Notes: generated from the sequence alone by a model not told the origin. Shown: positions 38,506 to 47,627, numbered from the stretch's first letter. The stretch: DNA of 64,000 nt from Arthrospiribacter ruber (GCF_019343195.1 NZ_RPHB01000002.1:558001-622000); one strand, 5' to 3'. Numbers and translations are program-made.

Positions 38506-39780
38506 ATGGCATCAGCTACGCAAATAGATCACCTAGAATTACTTTTGGGACAGGACAGCTCGTCCAGTTTCCCGGAAATGGCTTCTTCTGCAAGAGAACA
38601 GGCCTTGGCTGCAGGTCTGCCCGCAGTCAAAGAAGAAGAGTATAAGTTTACAGCAATACAGAGAAAAATAGAAAAATCAATCTCAGATTTTGGAAGGGCA
38701 AAAGTACTGGAACTGACACCAGAACAGGTTGCCGCAGCACTTCCTGAAGGGTTTGACGGAGATTATATCGTGTTCAACAATGGCATCCCTGAACTGAACC
38801 TTTCCTCATTTGGACAGGAAGGGTATACAGCCACACTGCTATCTGGGAGCAGACCTGAAAAATTAGGAAAAGTTGCCAAAAATGAGAAGGACGTCTTCAC
38901 CGCAATTAATACCGCATCTTTTATCGATGGACTTCATATTGAGGTGGCCAAAAACCAGCAAATAGAAAAACCCATCCACTTCTTATTTTTCAATCAAAGC
39001 AACTCCGGTCAGGTGATCAATAGCAGGATTCTGATCGAAGTAGAAGCAAATGCCGAAATTTCTTTTCTTGAAAATACGGTATCGGTAAATGACGAAAGTT
39101 ATTTCTTAAATCAGGTAACTGAGGTAATTGCTGCCCCAAATTCAAAGTCCAGCTATAGCCGACTTCAAAATGAAAGCAATCAGGCCATTACTGTAAATAA
39201 TTTCGAAACAGATATTCACAGAGATGCTGTATTTACCAGTAATGTCATCTCATTGGGTGGAGACATGGTGAGAAATAACCTGACGCTCAACCTGCTTGAT
39301 TCAGGCTGTGAGGGGAACATGTACGGACTTTATCTGCTCAACGGAAAAACCCACGTGGACAACCATACCAATGTAGATCATACAAAACCTCATGCAGAAT
39401 CCAATGAGCTTTACAAAGGAATTCTTGCTGACAGCTCAAGAGGCGTTTTCAACGGGAAGATTTTTGTAAGGCAAGATGCCCAAAAAACCAATGCCTTTCA
39501 GCAGAACAACAATATCCTCTTGTCAGAAGACGCCACCATCAACACCAAGCCTCAATTGGAAATTTGGGCTGATGATGTAAAATGCTCTCATGGATGCACT
39601 ACAGGACAGTTGGACGAGGAAGCGTTGTTTTACCTTCAGGCCAGAGGTTTGGGCAAAGACCAGGCAAAAGGCTTAATGCTCTATGCATTTGCCGGCGAAG
39701 TATTGGAACATATTCCGGATGAAGCCTTTAGAAACCATGCGGATGCTTTGGTAAAGGAACGCCTGGGCACCAAAATTTAA
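38506..39780 (+). CDS. sufD: Fe-S cluster assembly protein SufD
   Basis: Partner of SufB in the SufBCD scaffold, with the same beta-helix fold. The C-terminal segment DVKCSHGCTTGQLDEEALFY includes the His thought to help hold the cluster at the SufB-SufD interface. The N-terminal 100 residues are diverged, as usual for SufD. The length of 424 residues is normal. SufS begins 6 bp later. Confidence 0.96.
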   Translation: MASATQIDHLELLLGQDSSSSFPEMASSAREQALAAGLPAVKEEEYKFTAIQRKIEKSISDFGRAKVLELTPEQVAAALPEGFDGDYIVFNNGIPELNLSSFGQEGYTATLLSGSRPEKLGKVAKNEKDVFTAINTASFIDGLHIEVAKNQQIEKPIHFLFFNQSNSGQVINSRILIEVEANAEISFLENTVSVNDESYFLNQVTEVIAAPNSKSSYSRLQNESNQAITVNNFETDIHRDAVFTSNVISLGGDMVRNNLTLNLLDSGCEGNMYGLYLLNGKTHVDNHTNVDHTKPHAESNELYKGILADSSRGVFNGKIFVRQDAQKTNAFQQNNNILLSEDATINTKPQLEIWADDVKCSHGCTTGQLDEEALFYLQARGLGKDQAKGLMLYAFAGEVLEHIPDEAFRNHADALVKERLGTKI

Positions 39781-39786
39781 AAACCT

Positions 39787-41010
39787 ATGTCTTTCAATAT
39801 TGAGGAAATACGCAAGCTTTTCCCAGTGCTTCATCAAGAAGTAAATGGAAAACCCTTGGTGTATTTCGATAATGCCGCTACTACCCAGAAGCCTATATCG
39901 GTAATTGAGGCACTGAGCAACTATTACGAAACAGACAACTCAAATATCCACCGTGGTGCACATACCTTGGCGGACAGGGCAACGCGGTATTTTGAAAATA
40001 CCAGAAAAATCCTGAAGGATTTTGTCAATGCCAGAGAAGAGGAAGAAATCATTTTCACCAAAGGAACCACGGAAAGCATCAATTTGGTAGCCTCTACTTT
40101 TGGCAGAAAATACATAAAGGCCGGAGATGAGATCATCATCTCCACCTTAGAACACCATTCCAATATCGTTCCCTGGCAGATGCTGTGTGAGGAAAAAGGA
40201 GCTACACTCAAAGTAATCCCGATCAGTGATATTGGGGAAATAGACTTGGAAGCTTATGCCAATTTGTTGAGTGATAAAACCAAATTGGTAAGCATAGTCC
40301 ATGTGTCCAATGCTTTGGGAACGATCAATCCTGTCAAACAAGTGATTCATCTTGCTCATGAAAAAGGCGCAAAAGTCCTTTTGGACGGTGCTCAATCCAC
40401 CAGCCATTTGGATGTAGACGTGCAGGAGCTTGATTGTGATTTCCTGGCTTTTTCAGCGCATAAGTTATATGGTCCAACAGGATTGGGAGTATTGTACGGC
40501 AAAAGAGAAGTTTTGGAGAGCATGCCCCCCTATCAGGGAGGCGGCGAGATGATCAAAGAGGTCACCTTTGCCAAAACTACCTACAATGAGATCCCTTTCA
40601 AATTTGAAGCAGGGACACCAAACATTGCCGATGTGATTGCTTTTGGAAAAGCAATTGACTTTATCCAATCTGTGGGTAAAGATCGGATCAAAGCTCACGA
40701 AGACGAATTACTGGGCTATGCTTCTAAGACATTTTCCGAAATCAAAGGATTTGAACCTGTTGGTACAGCTAAAGAGAAAGTCAGTGTAATTTCCTTCAAT
40801 ATCAGAGGCATGCACCCATTTGATGTAGGCATGATGCTGGATGCTAACGGTATTGCGGTAAGGACGGGGCATCATTGTACCCAGCCCCTCATGAAGAGAT
40901 TTGGCATTGAGGGAACTGTCAGAGCTTCCTTTTCTGTTTACAATACCAAATCCGAAATAGACCAAATGGCCACATCTTTGGCCAAAATAGCTAAAATCAA
41001 AAACAAATGA
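39787..41010 (+). CDS. sufS: Cysteine desulfurase SufS
   Basis: PLP-dependent cysteine desulfurase that takes sulfur from L-cysteine as a persulfide and passes it to SufE. PLP-binding Lys226 in SAHKLYGPTG and persulfide-carrying Cys364 in TGHHCTQP match well-studied SufS positions. DNAATTQKP near residue 27 is also a family mark. Group II desulfurase by length (407) and motif. Overlap of 4 bp with sufE implies coupled translation. Confidence 0.97.
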   Translation: MSFNIEEIRKLFPVLHQEVNGKPLVYFDNAATTQKPISVIEALSNYYETDNSNIHRGAHTLADRATRYFENTRKILKDFVNAREEEEIIFTKGTTESINLVASTFGRKYIKAGDEIIISTLEHHSNIVPWQMLCEEKGATLKVIPISDIGEIDLEAYANLLSDKTKLVSIVHVSNALGTINPVKQVIHLAHEKGAKVLLDGAQSTSHLDVDVQELDCDFLAFSAHKLYGPTGLGVLYGKREVLESMPPYQGGGEMIKEVTFAKTTYNEIPFKFEAGTPNIADVIAFGKAIDFIQSVGKDRIKAHEDELLGYASKTFSEIKGFEPVGTAKEKVSVISFNIRGMHPFDVGMMLDANGIAVRTGHHCTQPLMKRFGIEGTVRASFSVYNTKSEIDQMATSLAKIAKIKNK

Positions 41011-41438
41011 GCAGCATCCAGGATGTGCAAGAGGAGATAATCGGGGAGTTTGAAATCCTCGGTGATGACAAGGAATCAACCATATACTATATCATGGAAC
41101 TGGGCAATAACCTGCCTGAATTCCCTGAAGAAGAGCGTGTAGATGCCAACATCATTAAAGGTTGCCAATCCAAAGTATGGTTGACCGCAAGGTTGGAAGA
41201 TGAAAAGGTGGTCTTTTTTGCCGATTCCAATACCGACATCACCAAGGGATTGATCAGCCTGTTGATCAGGGTATTGTCCGGAAGAAATTCCCAAGAAATC
41301 CTAAATGCTGAACTGGAATTTATTGATAAGATCGGAATGGGAAATATCATCGGTTCGCAAAGGTCCAACGGACTTGCAGCCATGATCAAACAAATGAAGT
41401 TATACGCTTTGGCTTTTCAAGCCAAACAAAATGTCTGA
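41007..41438 (+). CDS. sufE: Sulfur acceptor protein SufE
   Basis: Small protein that accepts persulfide sulfur from SufS and delivers it to SufBCD. The acceptor is Cys53 in IKGCQSKVWL, the family active-site segment. It starts within the end of sufS (ATGA overlap). Length of 143 residues is standard. Confidence 0.96.
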   Translation: MSSIQDVQEEIIGEFEILGDDKESTIYYIMELGNNLPEFPEEERVDANIIKGCQSKVWLTARLEDEKVVFFADSNTDITKGLISLLIRVLSGRNSQEILNAELEFIDKIGMGNIIGSQRSNGLAAMIKQMKLYALAFQAKQNV

Positions 41439-41443
41439 AACGC

Positions 41444-41785
41444 ATGTCAGAAAATACAGAGAATGTAAAGGAAATTCCTCAGCAGGAACTCAAGGAAAAA
41501 GTCATCAACGCCATCAAACAGGTGTATGACCCTGAGATTCCCGTGGATGTATATGAGCTGGGACTGATATATGAGATCAGTATCTACCCGGTAAACAATG
41601 TCTTCATCCTGATGACACTGACATCGCCTAATTGCCCTTCGGCTGAGTTTATTCCTTCAGAAGTAAAAGATAAAATACAGCAAATTCAGGGGATCAACCA
41701 TGTGGAGCTGGAACTTACCTTCGACCCTCCGTACTCGCAAGACATGATGTCAGAGGCCGCCAAACTGGAATTAGGTTTTCTATAA
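41444..41785 (+). CDS. MIP18/DUF59 family protein, SufT-like
   Basis: Small Fe-S assembly factor of the DUF59 (MIP18) family, commonly the last member of suf runs and often called SufT. Motifs are DPEIPVDVYELGLIYEI and TSPNCPSAEFIP, the latter with the conserved Cys. It begins 5 bp after sufE and so belongs to the operon. It is thought to help cluster maturation or transfer; exact role in this organism is not known. Length 113. Confidence 0.92.
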   Translation: MSENTENVKEIPQQELKEKVINAIKQVYDPEIPVDVYELGLIYEISIYPVNNVFILMTLTSPNCPSAEFIPSEVKDKIQQIQGINHVELELTFDPPYSQDMMSEAAKLELGFL

Positions 41786-41808
41786 GCAAAAATTAAACTA
41801 AGATAGAT

Positions 41809-42228
41809 ATGTACCCAGAAGAATTGATAGCACCAATGCGTGCAGAATTGACCGATGTAGGTTTTCAGGAATTCAGAACAGGTGAAGAAGTAGAAGGTCA
41901 CCTAAAAGATCACAAGGGGACTACCTTTATCGTGATCAACTCAGTATGTGGCTGTGCAGCAGGTGCCGCAAGGCCCGGAGTAAGGTATGCTTTGGACAGA
42001 AGTGATGTCAAACCAGATGTGTTGGCCACTGTTTTTGCAGGCAATGACAGGGATGCTGTAGATATAGTAAGAAAACACCACCTGCCCTACCCTCCATCCT
42101 CTCCAGCCATGGCAATGTTCAAAGATGGAGAGCTGGTTCATTTTGTGGAAAGACACCACATTGAAGGCAGAAACGCCCAAATGATAGGCGAACACCTTGT
42201 TGAAGTATTTCAACATTTCTGTAAATAG
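41809..42228 (+). CDS. Bacilliredoxin (BrxA/BrxB, YphP family)
   Basis: Thiol-disulphide protein of the BrxA/BrxB family, which in Bacillus removes bacillithiol from modified proteins. The active site is Cys47-Gly-Cys49 in SVCGCAAGAARPG. The 139-residue length is normal. It lies 23 bp after the SufT-like gene and before the terminator, so it is probably the last gene of the suf transcript. Presence suggests bacillithiol or a related thiol, but no bsh gene is in the window to confirm. Confidence 0.92.
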   Translation: MYPEELIAPMRAELTDVGFQEFRTGEEVEGHLKDHKGTTFIVINSVCGCAAGAARPGVRYALDRSDVKPDVLATVFAGNDRDAVDIVRKHHLPYPPSSPAMAMFKDGELVHFVERHHIEGRNAQMIGEHLVEVFQHFCK

Positions 42229-42229
42229 A

Positions 42230-42252
42230 AAATGCCCTTCGGGGCTTTTTTA
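42230..42252 (+). terminator. Terminator after the suf operon
   Basis: Stem GCCC-TTCG-GGGC (42234-42245) with a stable UUCG loop and a T-run, immediately after the bacilliredoxin stop codon. Confidence 0.85.
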
Positions 42253-42530
42253 TTGCTAAAAAAATATAGCAACCCCTACCCCCAACAGCGAAATTTTATT
42301 CGGGAAAATGGGTTGTAACTGTTATGGGCTTCCATGTAAAAAGCGGTTATCTTTTCCAATAAATGAAAAAACTGCAAGAAACAGGGATTACCTTTTTTTA
42401 TACATTTGTACCAATCATGGTGCAACTGAAATAATAAATGCTATAAAAAACGCCTGTTTTTACTAACTTAAGCCCTTTAATTACAGTTACACATTTTAAA
42501 ACAATAAACTGACAAACAAATAATATACTT
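42253..42530. other. Intergenic region before citrate synthase
   Basis: About 280 bp with no gene. It carries the gltA promoter candidate at 42401 and an AT-rich leader of roughly 115 bp. No further structure was noticed. Confidence 0.45.
42401..42408 (+). promoter_or_regulatory. Candidate -7 element for citrate synthase
   Basis: TACATTTG exactly fits TAnnTTTG, following a T-rich stretch. A -33 TTG is not visible at the expected distance. The resulting leader would be about 115 bases. Confidence 0.45.
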
Positions 42531-43820
42531 ATGGCCGAAATAGCTAAGTTATCATACGGAGGAAAGGAATACGAACTCCCGATTATTGAAGGAACTGAAA
42601 ATGAAAAGGCAATTGATATCGCCAAACTCAGAGGTCAATCCGGCTTAATCACCATTGATCCGGGATTCAAAAATACAGGTTCCACCACCAGCTCAATCAC
42701 TTTTTTGGATGGAGAGCAAGGAATTTTGAGATACAGAGGCTATAGAATTGAAGATCTTGCAGAAAAATCTTCCTTCCTAGAAGTTGCATTTTTATTGATT
42801 TACGGACATTTGCCCACTCAGGCAGAATACCAAAAATTCACCAGGGATATCACCACCCATACTTTGGTGCATGAAGACATCAAAAAAATATTGGACGGAT
42901 TCCCATCCAACTCCCACCCAATGGGAGTGCTTTCTTCTTTGATCTGTTCATTGACGGCTTTTTATCCAGAGTCACTTGACCCCACCAGAAATGAAGAAGC
43001 AGTAAACCTGAGTATCATCAGGCTATTGGCCAAAATGCCAACCTTTGCGGCTTGGGCATACAAAAACGAAGTCGGTCATCCGGTAAATTACCCTGACAAT
43101 AGCTTGGACTATTGCTCCAACTTCCTGAAGATGATGTTTGCTCTTCCTGCCGAAAGGTATGATGTAGACCCTGTGGTATCTAAAGCATTGGACCAATTGC
43201 TTATCCTTCATGCAGATCATGAGCAAAACTGCTCCACTTCCACAGTAAGGGTAGTAGGCTCTTCTCAGGCAAGCATCTACGCATCTATCTCTGCCGGTAT
43301 CAATGCATTGTGGGGACCTCTTCATGGCGGTGCCAATCAAGCTGTAATCGAAATGCTTGAAGCTATAAAAGCTGATGGTGGCGATACAAAAAAATTCCTC
43401 AACAAAGCCAAAGACAAAAACGATTCCTTTAGATTGATGGGTTTTGGACATAGGGTTTACAAAAACTTCGATCCAAGAGCAAAAATCATCAAAAAAGCAG
43501 CTGATGATGTTTTGGCCAAATTAGGTGTAAATGACCCAGTATTGGACATTGCAAAAGAACTGGAGCATGCCGCATTGAATGATCAGTACTTTGTAGACAG
43601 AAAACTTTACCCTAACGTAGATTTCTACTCAGGAATCATCTACAGAGCTTTGGGAATACCTACAGACATGTTTACCGTGTTGTTTGCCATGGGTAGACTT
43701 CCGGGATGGATAGCACAGTGGAAAGAAATGAGAGAAAACGGTGAACCTATCGGAAGACCTAGACAGGTTTACACCGGTGAAACCGAAAGAGACTATGTTT
43801 CTATGAATAAAAGAGGTTGA
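42531..43820 (+). CDS. gltA: Citrate synthase
   Basis: Condenses acetyl-CoA and oxaloacetate to citrate, entry step of the TCA cycle. Type II hexameric-like length of 429 residues. Active-site segments are HADHEQNCSTSTVR, GPLHGGANQAV with a catalytic His, and GFGHRVYKNFDPRAKI with the second His and Asp. Stand-alone transcription unit with its own terminator. Confidence 0.97.
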   Translation: MAEIAKLSYGGKEYELPIIEGTENEKAIDIAKLRGQSGLITIDPGFKNTGSTTSSITFLDGEQGILRYRGYRIEDLAEKSSFLEVAFLLIYGHLPTQAEYQKFTRDITTHTLVHEDIKKILDGFPSNSHPMGVLSSLICSLTAFYPESLDPTRNEEAVNLSIIRLLAKMPTFAAWAYKNEVGHPVNYPDNSLDYCSNFLKMMFALPAERYDVDPVVSKALDQLLILHADHEQNCSTSTVRVVGSSQASIYASISAGINALWGPLHGGANQAVIEMLEAIKADGGDTKKFLNKAKDKNDSFRLMGFGHRVYKNFDPRAKIIKKAADDVLAKLGVNDPVLDIAKELEHAALNDQYFVDRKLYPNVDFYSGIIYRALGIPTDMFTVLFAMGRLPGWIAQWKEMRENGEPIGRPRQVYTGETERDYVSMNKRG

Positions 43821-43841
43821 TCCTCCTTATTCTGAAAACAA

Positions 43842-43874
43842 GAAAGCCTTCTGATAATCAGGAGGCTTTTTTTA
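43842..43874 (+). terminator. Terminator after citrate synthase
   Basis: AAGCCT and AGGCTT arms with further pairing (TCTGA / TCAGGA) around TAA, then seven T; 25 bp past the stop. Confidence 0.9.
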
Positions 43875-43957
43875 TTCGTCAAAAAACAAACACAAATTCT
43901 AAAATCCCGTGTTCTTGTAATATATTTGGAAACTCAAATTCAAAAATAAGTTTACCT

Positions 43958-44218
43958 ATGCAAGCAAATACTTTAGAAGAAGCTGTAAGCCTGACCAAAA
44001 AATTTACTTCCAAGCCGAGTAACGACGAACTTTTAAAAATCTATAGCCTATACAAGCAAGCCACAGATGGAGACAATGAAGAAGAAAGGCCTACTGGCTT
44101 TGATTTTGTAGCTGCCGCCAAATACAATGCATGGCTGTCTCTTAAGGGAAAATCAAAGCAGGAAGCCGAAGCGGAATACGTATCTTTGGTCAATAAACTG
44201 TCAGAAAAATACATTTGA
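43958..44218 (+). CDS. Acyl-CoA-binding protein (ACBP)
   Basis: Small soluble carrier that binds long-chain acyl-CoA esters. The ATG at 43958 gives an 86-residue protein matching the family length; upstream extension to 43817 runs through a terminator and is rejected. The family signature YSLYKQATDGDN is present, with preceding FTSKPSNDELLKIY and the C-terminal KYNAWLSLKGKSKQEAEAEYV. ACBPs are common in eukaryotes and in a limited set of bacteria including Bacteroidota. Confidence 0.93.
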   Translation: MQANTLEEAVSLTKKFTSKPSNDELLKIYSLYKQATDGDNEEERPTGFDFVAAAKYNAWLSLKGKSKQEAEAEYVSLVNKLSEKYI

Positions 44219-44282
44219 CAGAATTATTTTACAGTTCTGCACTTAAAAGTTGTGAATTATTCTAAATACTTTCTGAATAAAG

Positions 44283-44313
44283 TTGGTATTCAAAATAATT
44301 TATCATACCTTTG
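44283..44313 (+). promoter_or_regulatory. Promoter of the DEAD-box helicase gene
   Basis: TTGG at 44283-44286 and TACCTTTG at 44306-44313 match the Bacteroidota -33 (TTG) and -7 (TAnnTTTG) elements with a spacer of about 20 bp. It predicts a leader of about 100 bases. Confidence 0.75.
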
Positions 44314-44350
44314 TACCCGAATTAATTATAGAACATTTTTCATACCGTGG

Positions 44351-44415
44351 GTTTCCTTACTGTCGCTTGATCTGGGATACTTCTAGGAAATCATGGTTTG
44401 AAGAAGTAAGGAAAC
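44351..44415 (+). promoter_or_regulatory. Structured leader with stem covering the ribosome-binding region
   Basis: GTTTCCTTACT (44351-44361) is perfectly complementary to AGTAAGGAAAC (44405-44415), which includes the AAGGA-type Shine-Dalgarno-like sequence and ends five bases before the helicase ATG. The 11-bp stem would hide the initiation region. The middle 43 bases form the loop. Control by temperature, by the helicase itself or by another RNA-binding protein is possible. Confidence 0.65.
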
Positions 44416-44420
44416 ATTTC

Positions 44421-46175
44421 ATGGAACAAGAATTATTATTCTCAGACCTTGGGATTTCAGCCGAAATCCTAAAGGCCGTGGAGGAGATGGGCTATACCCA
44501 CCCTTCAACTATTCAATCACAATCCATCCCTTTCATGTTGGAAGGCAAAGATGTCATCGGGCAGGCACAGACCGGTACCGGAAAGACAGCTGCTTTTGGC
44601 ATACCGATCATCGACAATGTAGATCCAGCAATCAACAAGCCACAGGCTTTGATATTGTGTCCTACTAGAGAGTTGGCCGTTCAGGTAGAAGGAGAGATTG
44701 TAAAATTATCAAAATTTAAAAGAGGCATATCTTCTACCTGTATTTACGGTGGAGAGGCGATTGATCGTCAGATCAGAAGCTTGAGAAAAGGTGTGCAAAT
44801 CGTAGTAGGAACTCCTGGAAGGGTTATGGATCACATAGACAGGGGTACACTCAAATTAGACATGGTTCGCATCATCGTATTGGATGAGGCAGACGAAATG
44901 CTCGATATGGGCTTTAGAGAGGATATCGAAAGTATCCTTAGTGACTGCCCTGACGAAAGACAGACTGTCTTCTTCTCTGCTACCATGCCAAAGCCAATAT
45001 TGGATCTGACCAAAAAATATCAGGACAATCCTGAAATTGTTAGGGTTTTGAGAAAAGAACTTACTGTAGAAAACATCTCTCAGGTATACTACGAAGTAAA
45101 ATCACCATTGAAAATGGAATTGATGGCAAGGTTGATGAACCTTAACCAATTCTCTCTAAGTGTAGTATTCTGTAACACCAAAAGAGTGACAGACGAAGTT
45201 ACCGAAGAATTGATCGCAAGAGGTATAGGTGCAGAAGCCCTTCACGGGGACCTTTCTCAGGCACAGCGTACCAAAGTAATGAACAAGTTCCGTAAAGGAC
45301 ATGTCTCTGTACTAGTAGCTACAGATGTGGCTGCAAGAGGCATAGACGTGGACAATGTGGAAGCTGTATTCAACTATGACTTGCCTTTGGACGAAGAAAA
45401 TTACGTCCATAGAATCGGTAGAACCGGTAGAGCTGGCAAATCAGGTACTGCTATCAATTTTATCACTGGAAGAAAAGATATGTTCAGATTGAGGGACATT
45501 GAGAAGTTTATCAAGACTTCCATTGCCAAAATGGCACCTCCTTCCGTGTCGGATTTGATAGAGCTTAAGAAGCAACAACTTGTGAAAGATGTATACACCC
45601 AATTGAGCAAAGAAGATGATAACAGTTTCTATGAAGAAACTATTGGTCAGATGCTTGCTGAAGGTCTTAGCATGGAACAGGTAATCCTTGGACTTACCAA
45701 AATCCAAATGGCTGATGCAGTCACAGAAATGCAGGATCAAAACTTTGACCTGGATCTAAGCAGAGACAGAGACAGAGGTGCAAGAGGAAGAGATAGAGAC
45801 AACGACAGAAGAGGTAGAGACAGAGATAGAGGCGATAGAGGCGGTAGATTCGAAAGAGGTGGCCGAAGTGAAAGAGGAGAGAGAAGCGATAGAGGAGATA
45901 GAAGAAGATCTACCCGTGAAAAAGGTGTAAGAGAACCTGGAATGGCAAGATTGTTCCTCAACCTTGGTAAGAAAGACAGGATCCGTCCAAATGATATCGT
46001 AGGTGCTATTGCCGGTGAAACAGGCGTACCTGGAAAAAACATCGGAGGCATTGACATCTTTGACAACTTCTCATTCGTGGATGTACCTCAAAAAGATGCT
46101 GATCACGTGATCAACATGATGAGAAACAACACCATCAAAGGAAAGTCCGTCAATATGGAAATCTCCAAAGGATAA
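44421..46175 (+). CDS. DEAD-box RNA helicase, CsdA/DbpA-like C-terminus
   Basis: ATP-dependent RNA helicase for rRNA or mRNA remodelling. The start at 44421 is used because MEQELLFSDLGIS opens the Q-motif region; the frame is open upstream but through the structured leader. Motifs are AQTGTGKT, PTRELAVQ, DEAD, SAT, and HRIGRTGRAG. Residues about 445-505 are a basic Arg/Asp/Gly-rich tract, RDRDRG and RGGR repeats, likely disordered and RNA-binding. After it comes an RNA-binding domain of the DbpA/CsdA type (GMARLFLNLGKKDRIRP to SFVDVPQ). Total 584 residues. The structured leader suggests autoregulation or cold control. Confidence 0.95.
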   Translation: MEQELLFSDLGISAEILKAVEEMGYTHPSTIQSQSIPFMLEGKDVIGQAQTGTGKTAAFGIPIIDNVDPAINKPQALILCPTRELAVQVEGEIVKLSKFKRGISSTCIYGGEAIDRQIRSLRKGVQIVVGTPGRVMDHIDRGTLKLDMVRIIVLDEADEMLDMGFREDIESILSDCPDERQTVFFSATMPKPILDLTKKYQDNPEIVRVLRKELTVENISQVYYEVKSPLKMELMARLMNLNQFSLSVVFCNTKRVTDEVTEELIARGIGAEALHGDLSQAQRTKVMNKFRKGHVSVLVATDVAARGIDVDNVEAVFNYDLPLDEENYVHRIGRTGRAGKSGTAINFITGRKDMFRLRDIEKFIKTSIAKMAPPSVSDLIELKKQQLVKDVYTQLSKEDDNSFYEETIGQMLAEGLSMEQVILGLTKIQMADAVTEMQDQNFDLDLSRDRDRGARGRDRDNDRRGRDRDRGDRGGRFERGGRSERGERSDRGDRRRSTREKGVREPGMARLFLNLGKKDRIRPNDIVGAIAGETGVPGKNIGGIDIFDNFSFVDVPQKDADHVINMMRNNTIKGKSVNMEISKG

Positions 46176-46218
46176 GCATTCATAATTAAGGTTAGTAGTT
46201 TATAAAAGGTTAGTGGTT

Positions 46219-46256
46219 GAAAAGCGTAGTCCCTCAGGGATTACGCTTTTTTTTAT
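46219..46256 (+). terminator. Terminator after the helicase gene
   Basis: AAGCGTAGTCCC / GGGATTACGCTT hairpin (one mismatch) with a three-base TCA loop and a long T-run, about 45 bp past the stop. Confidence 0.9.
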
Positions 46257-46341
46257 TTTTTAAGCAGCAAAATGAACCATTATGACTTTAATCATTTTTA
46301 ATAGATTTGAAGGATGTTATTTTTAGAAAAACTAAAAAACT

Positions 46342-47058
46342 ATGCAGCTTTTCTTTCATGAAAATATACAAGAGCCCTCTTTTCACTTGGATACAGAGGA
46401 GTCAAAGCACCTGATCAAAGTATTGCGCAGGCAACAAGGTGACAAGGTCAATTTCACGGACGGCAAAGGCTGTCTGTTTGAATGCACCATCATTGATGCC
46501 AACCCCCAAAAAGCCGTTCTTCAAGTCACACAACGGCTCTACACACCCGATGATGACTACTACATCCACTTGGCCATCAGTCCCACCAAAAATTCTGAAA
46601 GGATGGAGTGGATGGTCGAAAAACTGACTGAAATCGGTGTTCATGAAATCACTTTTATGGAGTCCGAATACTCAGAAAGAAGCAAGCTCAAACTGGACAG
46701 ACTTCAAAAAAAGGTCATAGCAGCCTGTAAACAAAGTCTCAAGACCAGAGTTCCTAAGATAAACCCGGTTACTCCCATGGAGGATCTGGTCAAAGACAAA
46801 AAATTCGATTCTTATCAGAGGTTTATCGCCTATGTAGACAAAGAAAATGACCAGCACCTGTTCGAAAAAATAGAAAAGGACCGGGCTTACATTATTCTCA
46901 TAGGTCCGGAGGGAGACTTTTCCCAGCAGGAATTGCAATTGGCATTTGACTTTATGTTTCACCCTTGTTCTCTGGGCAAAAGCAGGCTCAGATCCGAAAC
47001 CGCAGGAGTCGCAGCAGTACATACCGTCCAACTTAAAAACAACCTAACCAACTTATGA
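46342..47058 (+). CDS. rsmE: 16S rRNA (uracil1498-N3)-methyltransferase RsmE
   Basis: SPOUT-fold methyltransferase that methylates U1498 of 16S rRNA with SAM. N-terminal PUA-like part (about 1-70, with SKHLIKVLRRQQGD) and the C-terminal knot. The SAM-binding signatures ILIGPEGDFSQQE and SLGKSRLRSETAGVAA are complete. Its stop overlaps the next gene's start by 4 bp. Length 238 is normal. Confidence 0.95.
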   Translation: MQLFFHENIQEPSFHLDTEESKHLIKVLRRQQGDKVNFTDGKGCLFECTIIDANPQKAVLQVTQRLYTPDDDYYIHLAISPTKNSERMEWMVEKLTEIGVHEITFMESEYSERSKLKLDRLQKKVIAACKQSLKTRVPKINPVTPMEDLVKDKKFDSYQRFIAYVDKENDQHLFEKIEKDRAYIILIGPEGDFSQQELQLAFDFMFHPCSLGKSRLRSETAGVAAVHTVQLKNNLTNL

Positions 47059-47540
47059 AAAAAGCATATTTGATTTTATTCTCCGCCTTACTGACATTTT
47101 CCTGCAGTCAGGAAGAAAAGTCTTCCGCCGTAGGACCAGATGGTTGGCTCGAAGGTACCAATGAAGAAAAACTGGATGAAGTAGCCCATCAACTGGGAGG
47201 CTTTAGCAGAACCATGGTGGAAGTTTCCTACAGGTACTCCGAACTCTATTGGGCCGGAATGGACGAAAACTGGGATTATGCTGACCATCAGGTAGAGCAT
47301 ATTATTGAAGCGATGGAGGATGGGCTTAAAAGAAGACCCTCTAGAAAAGCCTCTTCTGAATCATTTATGGAAGAGACCCTACCCATGATGGAAGATATCA
47401 TCCAAAAGAAGGATAAGGAAGAATTTATCAAAGGGTTTCAAATGCTCACCTCTGCCTGTAATGCCTGCCATGCCAAAGAAGGAGAATCATTTATCATGAT
47501 ACAGACTCCCGAAAACAGGACCTCTCCGGTAAGATTCTGA
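47055..47540 (+). CDS. Small lipoprotein with a c-type haem motif
   Basis: Lipoprotein of unknown role. Signal with lipobox TFSCSQ near residue 17. One CxxCH motif, Cys135-Asn-Ala-Cys138-His139, near the C-terminus, so a single covalently bound haem is likely. The middle is helical, with many Glu/Lys/Met, somewhat like cytochrome c'-type bundles, and Met residues that could serve as sixth ligand. The gene overlaps rsmE by 4 bp (ATGA), an odd partner for a cytochrome, and may be simply packed. Length 161. Confidence 0.75.
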   Translation: MKKAYLILFSALLTFSCSQEEKSSAVGPDGWLEGTNEEKLDEVAHQLGGFSRTMVEVSYRYSELYWAGMDENWDYADHQVEHIIEAMEDGLKRRPSRKASSESFMEETLPMMEDIIQKKDKEEFIKGFQMLTSACNACHAKEGESFIMIQTPENRTSPVRF

Positions 47541-47627
47541 AATAAATAGACTTGAATGCTTCATTTGAAAAAGTGAAGCATTTATTTTTATAGCCCCTAT
47601 TAACATCAGTACCTATACCCTATCAGG

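Noticed and set aside
43817-43957. N-terminal extension of the ACBP gene
   Set aside because: It passes through the gltA terminator; the 86-residue form matches the family.
44283-44420. N-terminal extension of the helicase upstream to 44283
   Set aside because: It overlaps the promoter and leader stem, and the extra residues have no helicase likeness; ATG at 44421 starts the Q-motif region.
45737-46066. Open frame on the minus strand in the helicase tail
   Set aside because: Low-complexity Leu/Ser/Pro translation caused by antisense of the Arg/Asp/Gly repeats.
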